64,000 bases of DNA, from the NCBI RefSeq assembly GCF_025151215.1, contig NZ_CP102286.1, positions 3,720,001 to 3,784,000 of the forward strand, given 5' to 3'. Made by a program: the position numbers and the translations under genes. Positions within the stretch are counted from its first letter, which is position 1, and each line of letters starts with the position of its first letter. This document shows positions 8,818 to 16,940 of the stretch, in pieces. A model generated the notes under the pieces. The model worked only from the letters and a program-made list of their open reading frames with translations. It was not told the origin of the DNA and did not search any database. This DNA is from Parabacteroides merdae ATCC 43184 (GTDB lineage Bacteria; Bacteroidota; Bacteroidia; Bacteroidales; Tannerellaceae).

Positions 8818-8859
8818 AATTTGTTGTATTGATGTACCGGACAAAAATACAATAAATCC

Positions 8860-9927
8860 TTATGTCTGCAACTCTAACAGGCAAACATATTCGTCCCCTT
8901 TTTGCCCGTACGTGAAAATATGATGCGACGGATACAGCAATTCCAACCGCCTGCTGAGATTCTGCAGCCCAATGCCGGAGCCGCTCTTGTCCTGTCCGTT
9001 GTCTTTCGGGAAGTGGCTGTTGCGGATAGAGCAGACGATCCGTGTCCCTTCCTGGTGAATCTTCAGGTCGATAAAAGAAGGTTTGTTGTGGCTTACCCCA
9101 TGCTTGAAAGCATTCTCGATCAGGGAGATGAAAAGGAGAGGCGCCACCTGAGTTTCTGGTGTGGCAGCCGATATGTCGGTGGTCAGTTTCACATGTTCCG
9201 GCAGGCGTATACGCATCAGTTCCACATAGTTCCGGATAAAGTCGAGTTCCTTCTCTAACGGAACCATCGGTTGGCTGCTGTCGTAGAGCACGTAGCGGAG
9301 CAGGCGGCTTAGGTCGTGCACGGCTTCTTGCGCTCTTTCCGGGCTGAAAGCGATCAGACTGTAGATGTTGTTTAGTGTGTTGAAGAGAAAATGGGGGTTC
9401 AACTGGCTCTTCAGATTCTGCAATTCTGCTTCGGCACGGCTTTTCTCCAACTCCCGGCGGGACGACTCCATCTGATACCAGCTCCCGGTCATCTTGATGG
9501 CGACGCTTAGCCCTGCCACCAGCATATACAGCATGGCGTTCACCATGAAGAAACCGACCGTCTCCTGCCATTCCCTTTCCGGCCTCGGATGTTCCCATTC
9601 GGGATGCGGGAGCAGTTCGAACATCAGATGGACGGCCCCCATCGAGGCAGCGATCAGTACGACATTGCATAGCAAGAACTTCCAGGGACGCTTGGCGAAC
9701 AGGAAATGGTCGATCAGCACGAAATAGTTGGCATAGAACACCAGCATGAACGACAGCGGGACGATCATGGAGCGGACGTAGCTCAGGACCGTCACCGTCT
9801 GCGACTCGCGTCCGGTGAAGAAGAACGGCAGCCCGAAGAGGATGGCCCAGGCTGCGATATGGATCAGCTTCCCCATGCCTTTGAAGGGGGGAGCCGGTAA
9901 TGTGTGCATTGTCTCTGTTGTTCCCAT
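8860..9927 (-). CDS. LytS/YehU-type sensor histidine kinase
   Basis: Membrane histidine kinase partner of the adjacent LytTR regulator. Four hydrophobic segments lie at about residues 20-145, followed by a short coiled coil. The His_kinase domain has the phosphorylated His in LNPHFLFNTLNNIYSLI (about residue 186). The ATPase domain shows the N box ENAFKHG and the G box GSGIGLQNL. No extracellular sensor domain is seen, so sensing is likely within the membrane. The start is uncertain: a -7 box ends only about six bases upstream of 9927, so translation may be leaderless or begin at a later Met (9909 or 9876). Confidence 0.94.
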   Translation of the reverse strand: MGTTETMHTLPAPPFKGMGKLIHIAAWAILFGLPFFFTGRESQTVTVLSYVRSMIVPLSFMLVFYANYFVLIDHFLFAKRPWKFLLCNVVLIAASMGAVHLMFELLPHPEWEHPRPEREWQETVGFFMVNAMLYMLVAGLSVAIKMTGSWYQMESSRRELEKSRAEAELQNLKSQLNPHFLFNTLNNIYSLIAFSPERAQEAVHDLSRLLRYVLYDSSQPMVPLEKELDFIRNYVELMRIRLPEHVKLTTDISAATPETQVAPLLFISLIENAFKHGVSHNKPSFIDLKIHQEGTRIVCSIRNSHFPKDNGQDKSGSGIGLQNLSRRLELLYPSHHIFTYGQKGDEYVCLLELQT

Positions 9928-9932
9928 TTATG

Positions 9933-9940
9933 CAAAGATA
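9933..9940 (-). promoter_or_regulatory. -7 box (TATCTTTG) at the kinase gene start
   Basis: Minus-strand TATCTTTG matches the Bacteroidota consensus. It ends six bases before the longest ATG start, which would give a very short or absent leader. Confidence 0.45.
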
Positions 9941-10019
9941 CTGTTTATTATATATCAGAGAAGCATCGGGCATGGAAGAAGTGTTGTTTCTCTGTCGAAC
10001 GCCAGGCGGCATCGGTCAT

Positions 10020-10155
10020 GGAAGAGGCTCTGCGTCGAGCATGCCTCATCACTATGAGGTGTATTGCCTCGTACCTATGAGGTGAGTTGCCTCATATCTT
10101 TGAGGTACGTTGCCTCATACCTATGAGGCATGCTTGACGCAGAGCGTCTTCTTCC
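10020..10155. repeat. Four 23-nt palindromic tandem repeats inside a 30-bp inverted repeat
   Basis: Units begin at 10043, 10066, 10089 and 10112 and each reads GCCTCAT..CTATGAGG, itself a small hairpin. Units differ by a few bases. The block is flanked by imperfect inverted arms (10020-10049 and 10123-10155) sharing GCTCTGCGTC and AGCATGCCTCAT. It sits in the gap between the efflux permease stop and the kinase start, so it may fold as a large RNA structure in a shared transcript. Confidence 0.85.
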
Positions 10156-10173
10156 CTCGATGCTTCCCGCCTG

Positions 10174-11394
10174 CTATTCGTAACGTATCGCCTCTATCGG
10201 ATCGAGTTGTGCTGCCTTTTTGGCCGGATACCATCCGAAGAATACACCCGTGACGGTACATACGGCGAACGAGAGGACGACGCTCCAGGGCTGGATGTAG
10301 ATCGGAAAGTGGGCGACTCCGTTCACGACAAGGGCCGCGCCCACTCCAAAGACTACACCTATCAAACCGCCTGTCACACTGATCAGGATGGACTCGATCA
10401 GGAACTGTGCCAGGATGTCGATGCCTTTTGCCCCGATACTCATACGGAGGCCGATCTCGCGTGTACGCTCCGTCACGCTGACGTACATGATATTCATGAT
10501 CCCTATACCGCCTACGAGGAGCGAAATACCCGCCACAGCCGCCAACAGCACGGTCATCATATCCGTAGTGCTTGTCAACATCGTGCTCAACTCCTGCTGA
10601 CTACGGATGGTAAAATCATCATCGTCACTTTCCTTCAACTTATGGTTGCGGCGGAGTATTTCAGAAATCTCGTCGATGGCCTGGTCGGTGTATTCCTCCT
10701 TGAGGGCCGAACAGGTAATGCCTTGCAGATGGGTGATGGCCAGGACCTTTTTCTGAATAGTTGTGTATGGAGCTAAGATTAGGTCGTCCTGGTCCATTCC
10801 CATGCTGTTGTATCCTTTGCTTTCCAGCACGCCTACGATGCGGAAAGGTAATTTCTGAAAACGTATGACCTTGCCTACCGGGTTGCTGCCGTCGGGGAAG
10901 AGGTTGTCGACGACGGTCTTGCCGACCACGCATACTTTGGCGGCTGTCTGGATGTCCTGTTCGGTGAACATGTCGCCGTCCTCGACTTTGTAGCGCCGTA
11001 TCTCCAGATAGTCGGGACTGATGCCGTAGACCGTGGTCGGGGCGTTGTTGGCGCCGTAGATCGCCTGCCCGCTGCTGTTGACGGAAGGAGAAACGGCCGA
11101 GACAAAGCGTGTTTCGTCCACAATGTCTTCGTAATCCTGTAGTTTCAGGGTTTCCATCGCGGAGGCATCCTGCCGGACACCGCCACGCACGTCGGCGCCC
11201 GGGTGTATCATGATCATGTTGGAACCCATCTCACTGATCTGAGCCTGTATGCTTCGCTTCGAGCCTTGTCCGATGGCAAGCATCGTGATCACGGAGGCCA
11301 CGCCGATGATGATGCCCAGCATCGTGAGGAAGCCGCGCAATTTGTTATTGGCGAGTGCCCGGACGGCTATTTTTATTAGGTTTGTTCCGTTCAT
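10174..11394 (-). CDS. MacB-like ABC transporter permease (FtsX/MacB_PCD)
   Basis: Inner-membrane mechanotransmission permease of a tripartite export system. The first membrane helix is at about residues 20-42, followed by a periplasmic MacB_PCD domain (about 45-250) and three C-terminal helices (about 275-395) in an FtsX domain with VGGIGIMNIMYVSVTERTRE, a strong family signature. Length 406 is normal for Bacteroidetes versions, in which the ATPase is a separate gene. It lies 108 bases downstream of the ATPase gene on the same strand. Likely cargo is a small molecule, peptide or lipoprotein; it cannot be deduced here. Confidence 0.94.
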   Translation of the reverse strand: MNGTNLIKIAVRALANNKLRGFLTMLGIIIGVASVITMLAIGQGSKRSIQAQISEMGSNMIMIHPGADVRGGVRQDASAMETLKLQDYEDIVDETRFVSAVSPSVNSSGQAIYGANNAPTTVYGISPDYLEIRRYKVEDGDMFTEQDIQTAAKVCVVGKTVVDNLFPDGSNPVGKVIRFQKLPFRIVGVLESKGYNSMGMDQDDLILAPYTTIQKKVLAITHLQGITCSALKEEYTDQAIDEISEILRRNHKLKESDDDDFTIRSQQELSTMLTSTTDMMTVLLAAVAGISLLVGGIGIMNIMYVSVTERTREIGLRMSIGAKGIDILAQFLIESILISVTGGLIGVVFGVGAALVVNGVAHFPIYIQPWSVVLSFAVCTVTGVFFGWYPAKKAAQLDPIEAIRYE

Positions 11395-11502
11395 TGTTAT
11401 TGTTGTTTTATAAGTGATTCTTTAAACACCTTTGCCTCCTTCCGCTTGTATCGGATGATTCCGGTATTCGCATAAAGGGCCCCCCACGGAAGGGTGGCAA
11501 GA

Positions 11503-12243
11503 TCAATCGTCATTCTTCGGCAGCCGCGCCAACGCTTCTGCCGCGTTCAGGATATTCCGGTTGACCGTGTCGGAGGTGACATGCCCGTCGCGCAGCGTGA
11601 TGTTGCGGCTGCTGTACTGGGCGATCTCCGGGTTGTGGGTCACGAATATGATGGTACGTCCCTCGGCATGCAGTTTCTGGAAAAGAACCAGTATCTCGAA
11701 AGAGGTACGGGTATCGAGATTTCCGGTCGCTTCATCGGCGAGGATGACGGCGGGGTCGTTTACCAGCGCCCGGGCGATGGCGACACGTTGCATCTGTCCT
11801 CCGGACATCTGGTTGCTTTTATGCATCAGGCGGTCGCCCAAACCTACGGCAATCAGCGATTCGACTGCTTTCTTGTGTCGTTCGGCTGCACTGTAGGACG
11901 GATTGTACATCAAGGGAAGCTCCACGTTCTCGACCGCTGTCGTCTTAGGCAGCAGGTTGTAGTTCTGGAAGACGAACCCGATTTTGCGGTTGCGCAAGGT
12001 GGCGCGGGCGTTCTTACCCATCGTGCGGACCGATGTGCCGTCGAGGTAATATTCTCCGCTGGTCGGTGTATCCAGACAACCTAACGTGTTCAGCAGGGTA
12101 CTCTTTCCTGAGCCGGATGTCCCCATGATGGTGACAAATTCGCCTTCGTAGATCGTGAAGGAGACACCACGCAAGGCATGGACCGTTTCGTCTCCGACCT
12201 TGAAGTCACGCTTGATGTTTTCTAATTTGATTATCTCTTTCAT
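11503..12243 (-). CDS. MacB/LolD-type ABC transporter ATP-binding protein
   Basis: Cytoplasmic ATPase subunit (246 residues) of the tripartite exporter. Walker A is GTSGSGKST (about residues 41-49), the Q loop is FVFQNYNLLP, the ABC signature is MSGGQMQRVAIARAL, Walker B is VILADEATGNLD and the switch His is in IIFVTHNPEIA. It lies between adaptor and permease genes in one leftward operon. Confidence 0.96.
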   Translation of the reverse strand: MKEIIKLENIKRDFKVGDETVHALRGVSFTIYEGEFVTIMGTSGSGKSTLLNTLGCLDTPTSGEYYLDGTSVRTMGKNARATLRNRKIGFVFQNYNLLPKTTAVENVELPLMYNPSYSAAERHKKAVESLIAVGLGDRLMHKSNQMSGGQMQRVAIARALVNDPAVILADEATGNLDTRTSFEILVLFQKLHAEGRTIIFVTHNPEIAQYSSRNITLRDGHVTSDTVNRNILNAAEALARLPKNDD

Positions 12244-12288
12244 ATTGTTGTACTCCTTGTTTGGAGGGCAGATATATAAAGCCTGCCC

Positions 12289-13521
12289 CTACTTGGCACT
12301 CTTCTTGTTCTTATTGCTTCCCGGAGGGCCTGGCATGAACGGGCTTCTTTCCGTTTCGGCTTCGGCTGCCGGAGTAATGGAGGAGGCTTCGAGATCGACA
12401 GCCAATTCTTCACCTTCGTTCAGGCCGTCGGTTATCTCGATCATGTTTCCGCTGGTGGAACCGACGGTAACGGCTTTCGGCTTCAGCTCCTGCCCGTTCT
12501 TGATCCATACGAGACGTTTCCCGGCAGGGGCTTCCTTGCCGGCTTCGGAGACGATGTAGCCCAGTTGCGTCAACATCCCGGCATCCGGTACGAAGCGGAG
12601 TGACTTGGTCGGGACTGTCAGCACGTTATCGCGTTCCAGCGTGAAGATCGTCACGTTGGCTGTCAGGCGCGGCTTCAATTTAAGGTCGGGATTATCGGCC
12701 GATATCACCACTTCGTAGGTAACGACCGTCGAGGTCGAGGTGGAAGAAGAGCTGCTGGTGCTTTCGCTGTCGCCGAGGCGGATTTGCATGACCGTGCCTT
12801 CGAATACGTCGTTCGGGTAGGCGTCGACGGTGAAGGAGACACGTTGCCCATTTTCTACGTTACCTATGTCGGCTTCGTCCACGTCGGCTATCACCTGCAT
12901 CTTGGTCAGGTCTGCCGCGATGGTGAACAGGGTCGGAGTCTCGAAGCCGGCGGCTACGGTCTGTCCTTCTTCAACGGCACGGTTGATCACGACACCGTCG
13001 ATCGGGCTGGTGATCGTCGCATATTCGAGGTTGCGGTTCACTTTGACCATTGCCGCTTGGTTTTGTTCGTAGGCGGCTTTTGCTTTCTCATAGTTGTATG
13101 TGGACGTTTCATAGTCCGAGTCGCTGATCAGCTTTTTTTCGAAGAGGATCTTGTTGCGGGCGTAATTCTTCTGTTGGTACTCGAATTCGCTTTTGCTGCT
13201 TGCCAGCTGTGCCTCGGCGGATGCGAGTTCGGCTTTCAGGTTGACCTTGTCCATTTCGGCGATCAACTGCCCTGCTTTGACCACGTCGTTATAGTCTGCA
13301 TACAACTTGTCGATGATACCGGACACCTGCGTGCCGACTTCGACTTCCGTTACCGGCTCGACTGTTCCGGTTGCCGTTACCGTGTTCGAAATGGAACTGC
13401 GGCCCACTTTGGCGGTTTCGAGCCGGATACCGCCTTTCGACGTTTTGCCTGTGAAGAACCAGATGCCTCCGGCCACGACCAATACGCCTACTATACCGAT
13501 AATTAGTTTCTTCTTGTTCAT
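12289..13521 (-). CDS. MacA-like periplasmic adaptor (HlyD/RND MFP family)
   Basis: Periplasmic membrane-fusion protein linking the ABC permease to a TolC-like channel, 410 residues from MNKKKLIIGIVG at 13521. The open frame extends upstream to 13665 but that extension (with no signal and odd composition) is unlikely. Visible: an N-terminal anchor helix (about 5-25), a lipoyl/barrel-sandwich half with GTQVSGIIDKLYADYNDVVKAGQ, an alpha-hairpin (about 105-190) rich in Ala/Glu/Lys, the second half SPIDGVVINRAVEEGQTV, a beta-barrel and a C-terminal region. A serine-rich insert (about 250-265) is notable. It shares an operon with TolC-, MacB-ATPase- and permease-like genes. Confidence 0.94.
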   Translation of the reverse strand: MNKKKLIIGIVGVLVVAGGIWFFTGKTSKGGIRLETAKVGRSSISNTVTATGTVEPVTEVEVGTQVSGIIDKLYADYNDVVKAGQLIAEMDKVNLKAELASAEAQLASSKSEFEYQQKNYARNKILFEKKLISDSDYETSTYNYEKAKAAYEQNQAAMVKVNRNLEYATITSPIDGVVINRAVEEGQTVAAGFETPTLFTIAADLTKMQVIADVDEADIGNVENGQRVSFTVDAYPNDVFEGTVMQIRLGDSESTSSSSSTSTSTVVTYEVVISADNPDLKLKPRLTANVTIFTLERDNVLTVPTKSLRFVPDAGMLTQLGYIVSEAGKEAPAGKRLVWIKNGQELKPKAVTVGSTSGNMIEITDGLNEGEELAVDLEASSITPAAEAETERSPFMPGPPGSNKNKKSAK

Positions 13522-13691
13522 ATCTTTATCTGTTTTTATTTCTTTCTGGATGTCGATCCCTTTTGCAAGGGAGGTGTGCCAAAAGTGCCTTGTTCCTGCG
13601 TCAGGCGCGGAGATAAGGAGATTTTGACACATCCTCCGAAACAAAAAGAGAGTGAATATATTCATTAGCGGTTCACCCCTAATGTCATGTC

Positions 13692-15047
13692 TCAGAATAA
13701 ATTGATTTCTTCTCCTTGGTAGAAGCGCAACAAGCCTGCGTTCAGTATGGCCGTGTATTTGGCCTGGAGCGTTTCCTGTTGTGCGCTTAACAGGTTATTT
13801 TTTTCCGTGAGCAATTCTACTGTATTTTTCATGCCGACGTTGAATTGTTCGCTGACGAGAGAGTAGCTGGTTTCCGTGCTCTTCAACTTCTGTGAAGCTG
13901 CCACGTATTGCTGTTGTGCGCTGTTGGCGGCTAGCCAGAGGTTTTCGATGGTCTTGTAGAGTGTCTTCTTGTTGTCCAGCAGGTCCAGCTGGCTAGTCTG
14001 CTTTTGCAGCTTGGCCTTGTTGATGGAACTTTTCGTCTGCCGCTTGTCGAAGATGGGGATGCTGAGGGTCAGTCCCAGCGAGTTGTTCCAGTTCTGCTTG
14101 ACCTGTTCGCTGAAGCTGAAGTCGCTGCCGTTGGCATTCGTGCTTCCGATGCCTGCGCTGAGGTTTAAGGTCGGGAGATATCCTGCACGTGCCATCTTGA
14201 TGCTCAGGTCCGAGCTCTCCACGTTCAGCTTTCCTGCTTCTATTTCGGGACGCAGGCTGAGGGCGGTGTTGTAGACATCGTCTTTTTCGGGAAGCGGGAT
14301 CAGGACGTTGCTGTCGCTCAGTTGCGGCAGGTAGAGGTCCATTTCGATGTCTCCGTCCAGTTCGAGAAGCTGTTTCAATTGCAACTTATAATCCTGCAGG
14401 GTAGCCTGGGAGGTCACCAGCTGGTAGTTGTCGCTGCTGACCTGCGCTTCCAGTTGGGCGAGGTCGCTTGAGGCGATACTGCCGACGTTGAACAATTCCT
14501 GTCCCCGTTCAAACTCTTTCCGGCTTACTTCAAGTGTCGATTCGTTTACTTTGACAGCTTCGGCCGAGTAGAGGATCTGTACATACAGTTGGGTGATACT
14601 TTCCTCGATCGAGTTTTCGCTTTCGTCCACGTTCAGTTCGGCGATGCGGTTGTTCAGCTTCTGTTGTTTGACGGTGTTCACCCGTTTGCTGCCGTTATAC
14701 ACAGTCCAGTTGGCGTCGATGCCGTAGCTGCCGTTGTACGAGGTTTTGCTTTCGCTTGTCGTGATGTTATCGCCGCTGATGATGGTGCCTCTTGCACTGT
14801 TCGGGCGGTTGACGACGCGCTGGCTGATGTTCCCGCTCAAGGAAGGCAGGAAATCCGCCTTGGCTGTCTTTACGTCTTCTTGGGCACTCTCGGCGCTGAT
14901 GCGGTTCCGCTGTATGGTGATGTTATGCTCCAGGGCGTAATCGATACAATCGCGAAGCGTCCATTGTTTGGGTGCGTCTTCCTCCGCATTCATCCCGGCG
15001 GGCAGGAGAAGCAGGCAGGAGAGGAGTAGGGAAGAAATCTGTTTCAT
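13692..15047 (-). CDS. TolC-family outer-membrane efflux protein
   Basis: Outer-membrane channel of the tripartite exporter (451 residues). A signal peptide is at residues 1-21 (ends PAGMNAEE). Two OEP repeats are recognisable, with long helical stretches (about 45-230 and 260-440), beginning WTLRDCIDYALEHNI and ending near LLRFYQGEEINLF. It is the first gene of the leftward operon and is separated from the adaptor by 170 bases containing a GGTGTGCC / GACACATCC hairpin-like element (13570-13635). Confidence 0.95.
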   Translation of the reverse strand: MKQISSLLLSCLLLLPAGMNAEEDAPKQWTLRDCIDYALEHNITIQRNRISAESAQEDVKTAKADFLPSLSGNISQRVVNRPNSARGTIISGDNITTSESKTSYNGSYGIDANWTVYNGSKRVNTVKQQKLNNRIAELNVDESENSIEESITQLYVQILYSAEAVKVNESTLEVSRKEFERGQELFNVGSIASSDLAQLEAQVSSDNYQLVTSQATLQDYKLQLKQLLELDGDIEMDLYLPQLSDSNVLIPLPEKDDVYNTALSLRPEIEAGKLNVESSDLSIKMARAGYLPTLNLSAGIGSTNANGSDFSFSEQVKQNWNNSLGLTLSIPIFDKRQTKSSINKAKLQKQTSQLDLLDNKKTLYKTIENLWLAANSAQQQYVAASQKLKSTETSYSLVSEQFNVGMKNTVELLTEKNNLLSAQQETLQAKYTAILNAGLLRFYQGEEINLF

Positions 15048-15119
15048 GATGCTTTCGTTTTGTAACCTGACAATCTTTTTACCTTTTTACGAAAGCAAAA
15101 CTACAACAGGATGAAAGCC

Positions 15120-15300
15120 TGCACAATCAGATTAGAAAAAGAGGAGCGTTTCCTCGACAAAGAAGGACTTTCTATCGATGAAAGCCTGACTTGAAATAAG
15201 GGTGTTTTTTGAGAGAAAGCCCTGAATATTGATTGTGGAAGTCCAGGTTTTTTACTCTGAAGGTCCTGACTTCTTGTTACGAAAGTCTTGACTTTTGCGG
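15120..15300. repeat. Degenerate repeats with a GTCAGGACTTTC core
   Basis: Read on the minus strand, variants of GTCAGGACTTTC recur about six times at irregular spacing of roughly 22-35 bases (GTCAAGACTTTC, GTCAGGACCTTC, CCTGGACTTCC, CAGGGCTTTC, GTCAGGCTTTC, GTCCTTC). The gap between the efflux operon and the chromate transporter genes holds no convincing gene; a 70-codon frame across it looks like a product of the repeats. Confidence 0.6.
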
Positions 15301-15306
15301 TAAAAT

Positions 15307-15858
15307 TTACCAATAGAGAACTATCCCGGCGATTCCTGCCAGGATAATCATCAGGATCGGGTTGATCTTGAACTTCCAGGTGAGGATGAACGCAGCCCCG
15401 AAGATCAGGAAACTTTTATAGTCGATGAAGTTCTCGCTATTCATCAATAGCAAAGCCGCTGCCGCAATCAGGCCGACCGTAGCCGGACGAAGGCCGTAGA
15501 ACGCGGCTGCTACATATTTGTTGTTCCTGAATTTTGCAAAGGCGTATGAGATGGCCAGCACTAGCAGGAAAGAGGGCAGGCAGACGGCAAATGTCGTTAG
15601 GCAGGAGCCTAATACGGCCATCGCGGGCGAATAGCCGGCATTGTGGATGGCTGTATATCCGATATAGGTGGCGCTGTTGATCCCGATCGGCCCGGGGGTC
15701 ATCTGCGAGATGGCGACGATATCCGTAAATTCCTGTGACGAAATCCATCCGTAGCGGTCCACCACGTCTGCCTGTATCAGGGAGAGCATCGCATAGCCGC
15801 CACCGAAACCGAATATCCCGATTTTCAGATATACATAGAATAATTGCAACCAGATCAT
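15307..15858 (-). CDS. Chromate transporter family (CHR) subunit, second of a pair
   Basis: Membrane protein of 183 residues, half-length CHR type. It begins with the family motif FGFGGGYAMLSLIQADVV (about residues 15-33) and contains MTPGPIGINSATYIGY; several hydrophobic segments follow. It lies one base downstream of a paralogous half-transporter, so the two probably form one heteromeric CHR3-type carrier. CHR proteins exchange chromate and sulfate, but many bacterial copies have unknown anion substrates. Confidence 0.93.
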   Translation of the reverse strand: MIWLQLFYVYLKIGIFGFGGGYAMLSLIQADVVDRYGWISSQEFTDIVAISQMTPGPIGINSATYIGYTAIHNAGYSPAMAVLGSCLTTFAVCLPSFLLVLAISYAFAKFRNNKYVAAAFYGLRPATVGLIAAAALLLMNSENFIDYKSFLIFGAAFILTWKFKINPILMIILAGIAGIVLYW

Positions 15859-15859
15859 A

Positions 15860-16390
15860 TCAGTCTTTCTTTATTTTCAGTCCGTAAACAAGTCCTCCTA
15901 TGATAGCTGCCAGAATAATCCACACAGGAGACAACCCTCCCTGCCAGATCAGCAGTGCGGCAGCGATAGGGATAACCAGCTCTTTGTAACTCATCTTGAT
16001 CGAACGTGCCGTTGTCAGGCAAGGCACGGCAATCAGGGCGACGACCGCCGGACGCAATCCTTTAAACGCCTTCTCTACCCATACGTTGTCCTGCACGTGT
16101 GTAAAGAACAGCGCGATAGCCAGAATGATGAAGAAGGAGGGAAGGATGCTTCCCAAAGCGCAAACAATACCACCTGGCACTTTTTTCAGTTTATATCCTA
16201 CAAAAATAGAGATGTTCACGGCGAAAATGCCGGGCAAGGACTGGGCTACGGAGAAGAGGTCGATGAAATCTTCCTTCGAAAGCCATCCTTTATCTACCAC
16301 TTCCCGCTGTATCAGGGGCAGCATCGCATATCCTCCCCCGATAGTGAAAGTCCCTATTTTGACGAATGTCAGAAAAAGTGTCCAGTACAT
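15860..16390 (-). CDS. Chromate transporter family (CHR) subunit, first of a pair
   Basis: Half-length CHR protein of 176 residues with TIGGGYAMLPLIQREVVDKG near residues 17-36 and a VAQSLPGIFAVNISIFVGY segment, the counterpart of the PGP motif region in its neighbour. Multiple hydrophobic helices follow. It is the promoter-proximal member of the pair. The two halves are homologous but clearly diverged, as expected of an obligate heterodimer. Confidence 0.93.
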   Translation of the reverse strand: MYWTLFLTFVKIGTFTIGGGYAMLPLIQREVVDKGWLSKEDFIDLFSVAQSLPGIFAVNISIFVGYKLKKVPGGIVCALGSILPSFFIILAIALFFTHVQDNVWVEKAFKGLRPAVVALIAVPCLTTARSIKMSYKELVIPIAAALLIWQGGLSPVWIILAAIIGGLVYGLKIKKD

Positions 16391-16396
16391 AATCCT

Positions 16397-16675
16397 TTAG
16401 AATAAATCTGAATGTGTTCCGGTTGAGGTTAATATCAAAATGAGTTCATCATCGTTTTGCTCCCATATTAATAACCAATCGCCTTTAATATGGCATTCCC
16501 AATAGTTAGCATAATTACCACTTAGTTTGTGGGCACGATATTGTTTTGGTAATGTCCCGTTCAATTTGAGTTGCTCTATTACAGTATAGAGGAGGCTAAG
16601 TTTTAGTCCCCTCTTCTTACATATTTCCAAGTCCTTTTCAAATCGTTTAGTGATTAGGATCGTGTATGAACTCAT
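16397..16675 (-). CDS. YafQ/RelE-type mRNA interferase toxin
   Basis: Ribosome-dependent mRNA endonuclease of the YafQ branch of the RelE/ParE fold, 92 residues. The catalytic set known from E. coli YafQ is in place: H49 (YRAHKLSG), H62 and D66 (ECHIKGDWLLIW) and H88 in the terminal STGTHSDLF. The start codon overlaps the end of the upstream antitoxin gene by four bases, which implies translational coupling. It lies just before the chromate transporter pair. Confidence 0.93.
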   Translation of the reverse strand: MSSYTILITKRFEKDLEICKKRGLKLSLLYTVIEQLKLNGTLPKQYRAHKLSGNYANYWECHIKGDWLLIWEQNDDELILILTSTGTHSDLF

Positions 16676-16878
16676 AATCCCATCATTTGTTTTAATTCAT
16701 CCGTAGAAACTTCGCGAACACGCCCGGCTTTGATATCGGCAATGCCTTCATCAAGACTTTTCTGAGTTTTTGTGTGTTTGGTTGTCAGAGTCCATCCGAA
16801 TTTCTTCGCTATTGTCTTAATGAAAGGCAATTCCGAATCCGGCAAAGTAAGTTCTATCGTTTTCATCGTTGTGTCCAT
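16672..16878 (-). CDS. Antitoxin partner of the YafQ-type toxin
   Basis: Small acidic/basic protein of 68 residues placed immediately upstream of the toxin with a 4-base overlap. The N-terminal half (TIELTLPDSELPFIKTIAKKFGW) looks like a short DNA-binding or dimerisation module and the C-terminal half (DEGIADIKAGRVREVSTDELKQMM) is the kind of flexible helix that wraps a toxin. An alternative ATG at 16866 gives 64 residues. Assignment rests mainly on context; it is not a clear RelB/DinJ sequence. Confidence 0.8.
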   Translation of the reverse strand: MDTTMKTIELTLPDSELPFIKTIAKKFGWTLTTKHTKTQKSLDEGIADIKAGRVREVSTDELKQMMGL

Positions 16879-16940
16879 CTTTTGTGTTCCTTTCTTTTCG
16901 TTGATGAATACAAATATAGGAAGTATTATCGATAATAGGT

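Noticed and set aside
8789..10012. 407-codon ORF on the minus strand over the kinase gene
   Set aside because: It is an alternate frame of the histidine kinase; composition is Arg/Pro-rich and has no family motif, while the kinase frame has all expected boxes.
10043..10134. CRISPR array
   Set aside because: The 23-nt units abut with no variable spacers and each unit is palindromic.
15101..15313. 70-codon ORF before the efflux operon
   Set aside because: Its sequence is made of the degenerate GTCAGGACTTTC repeats and it has no recognisable protein features.
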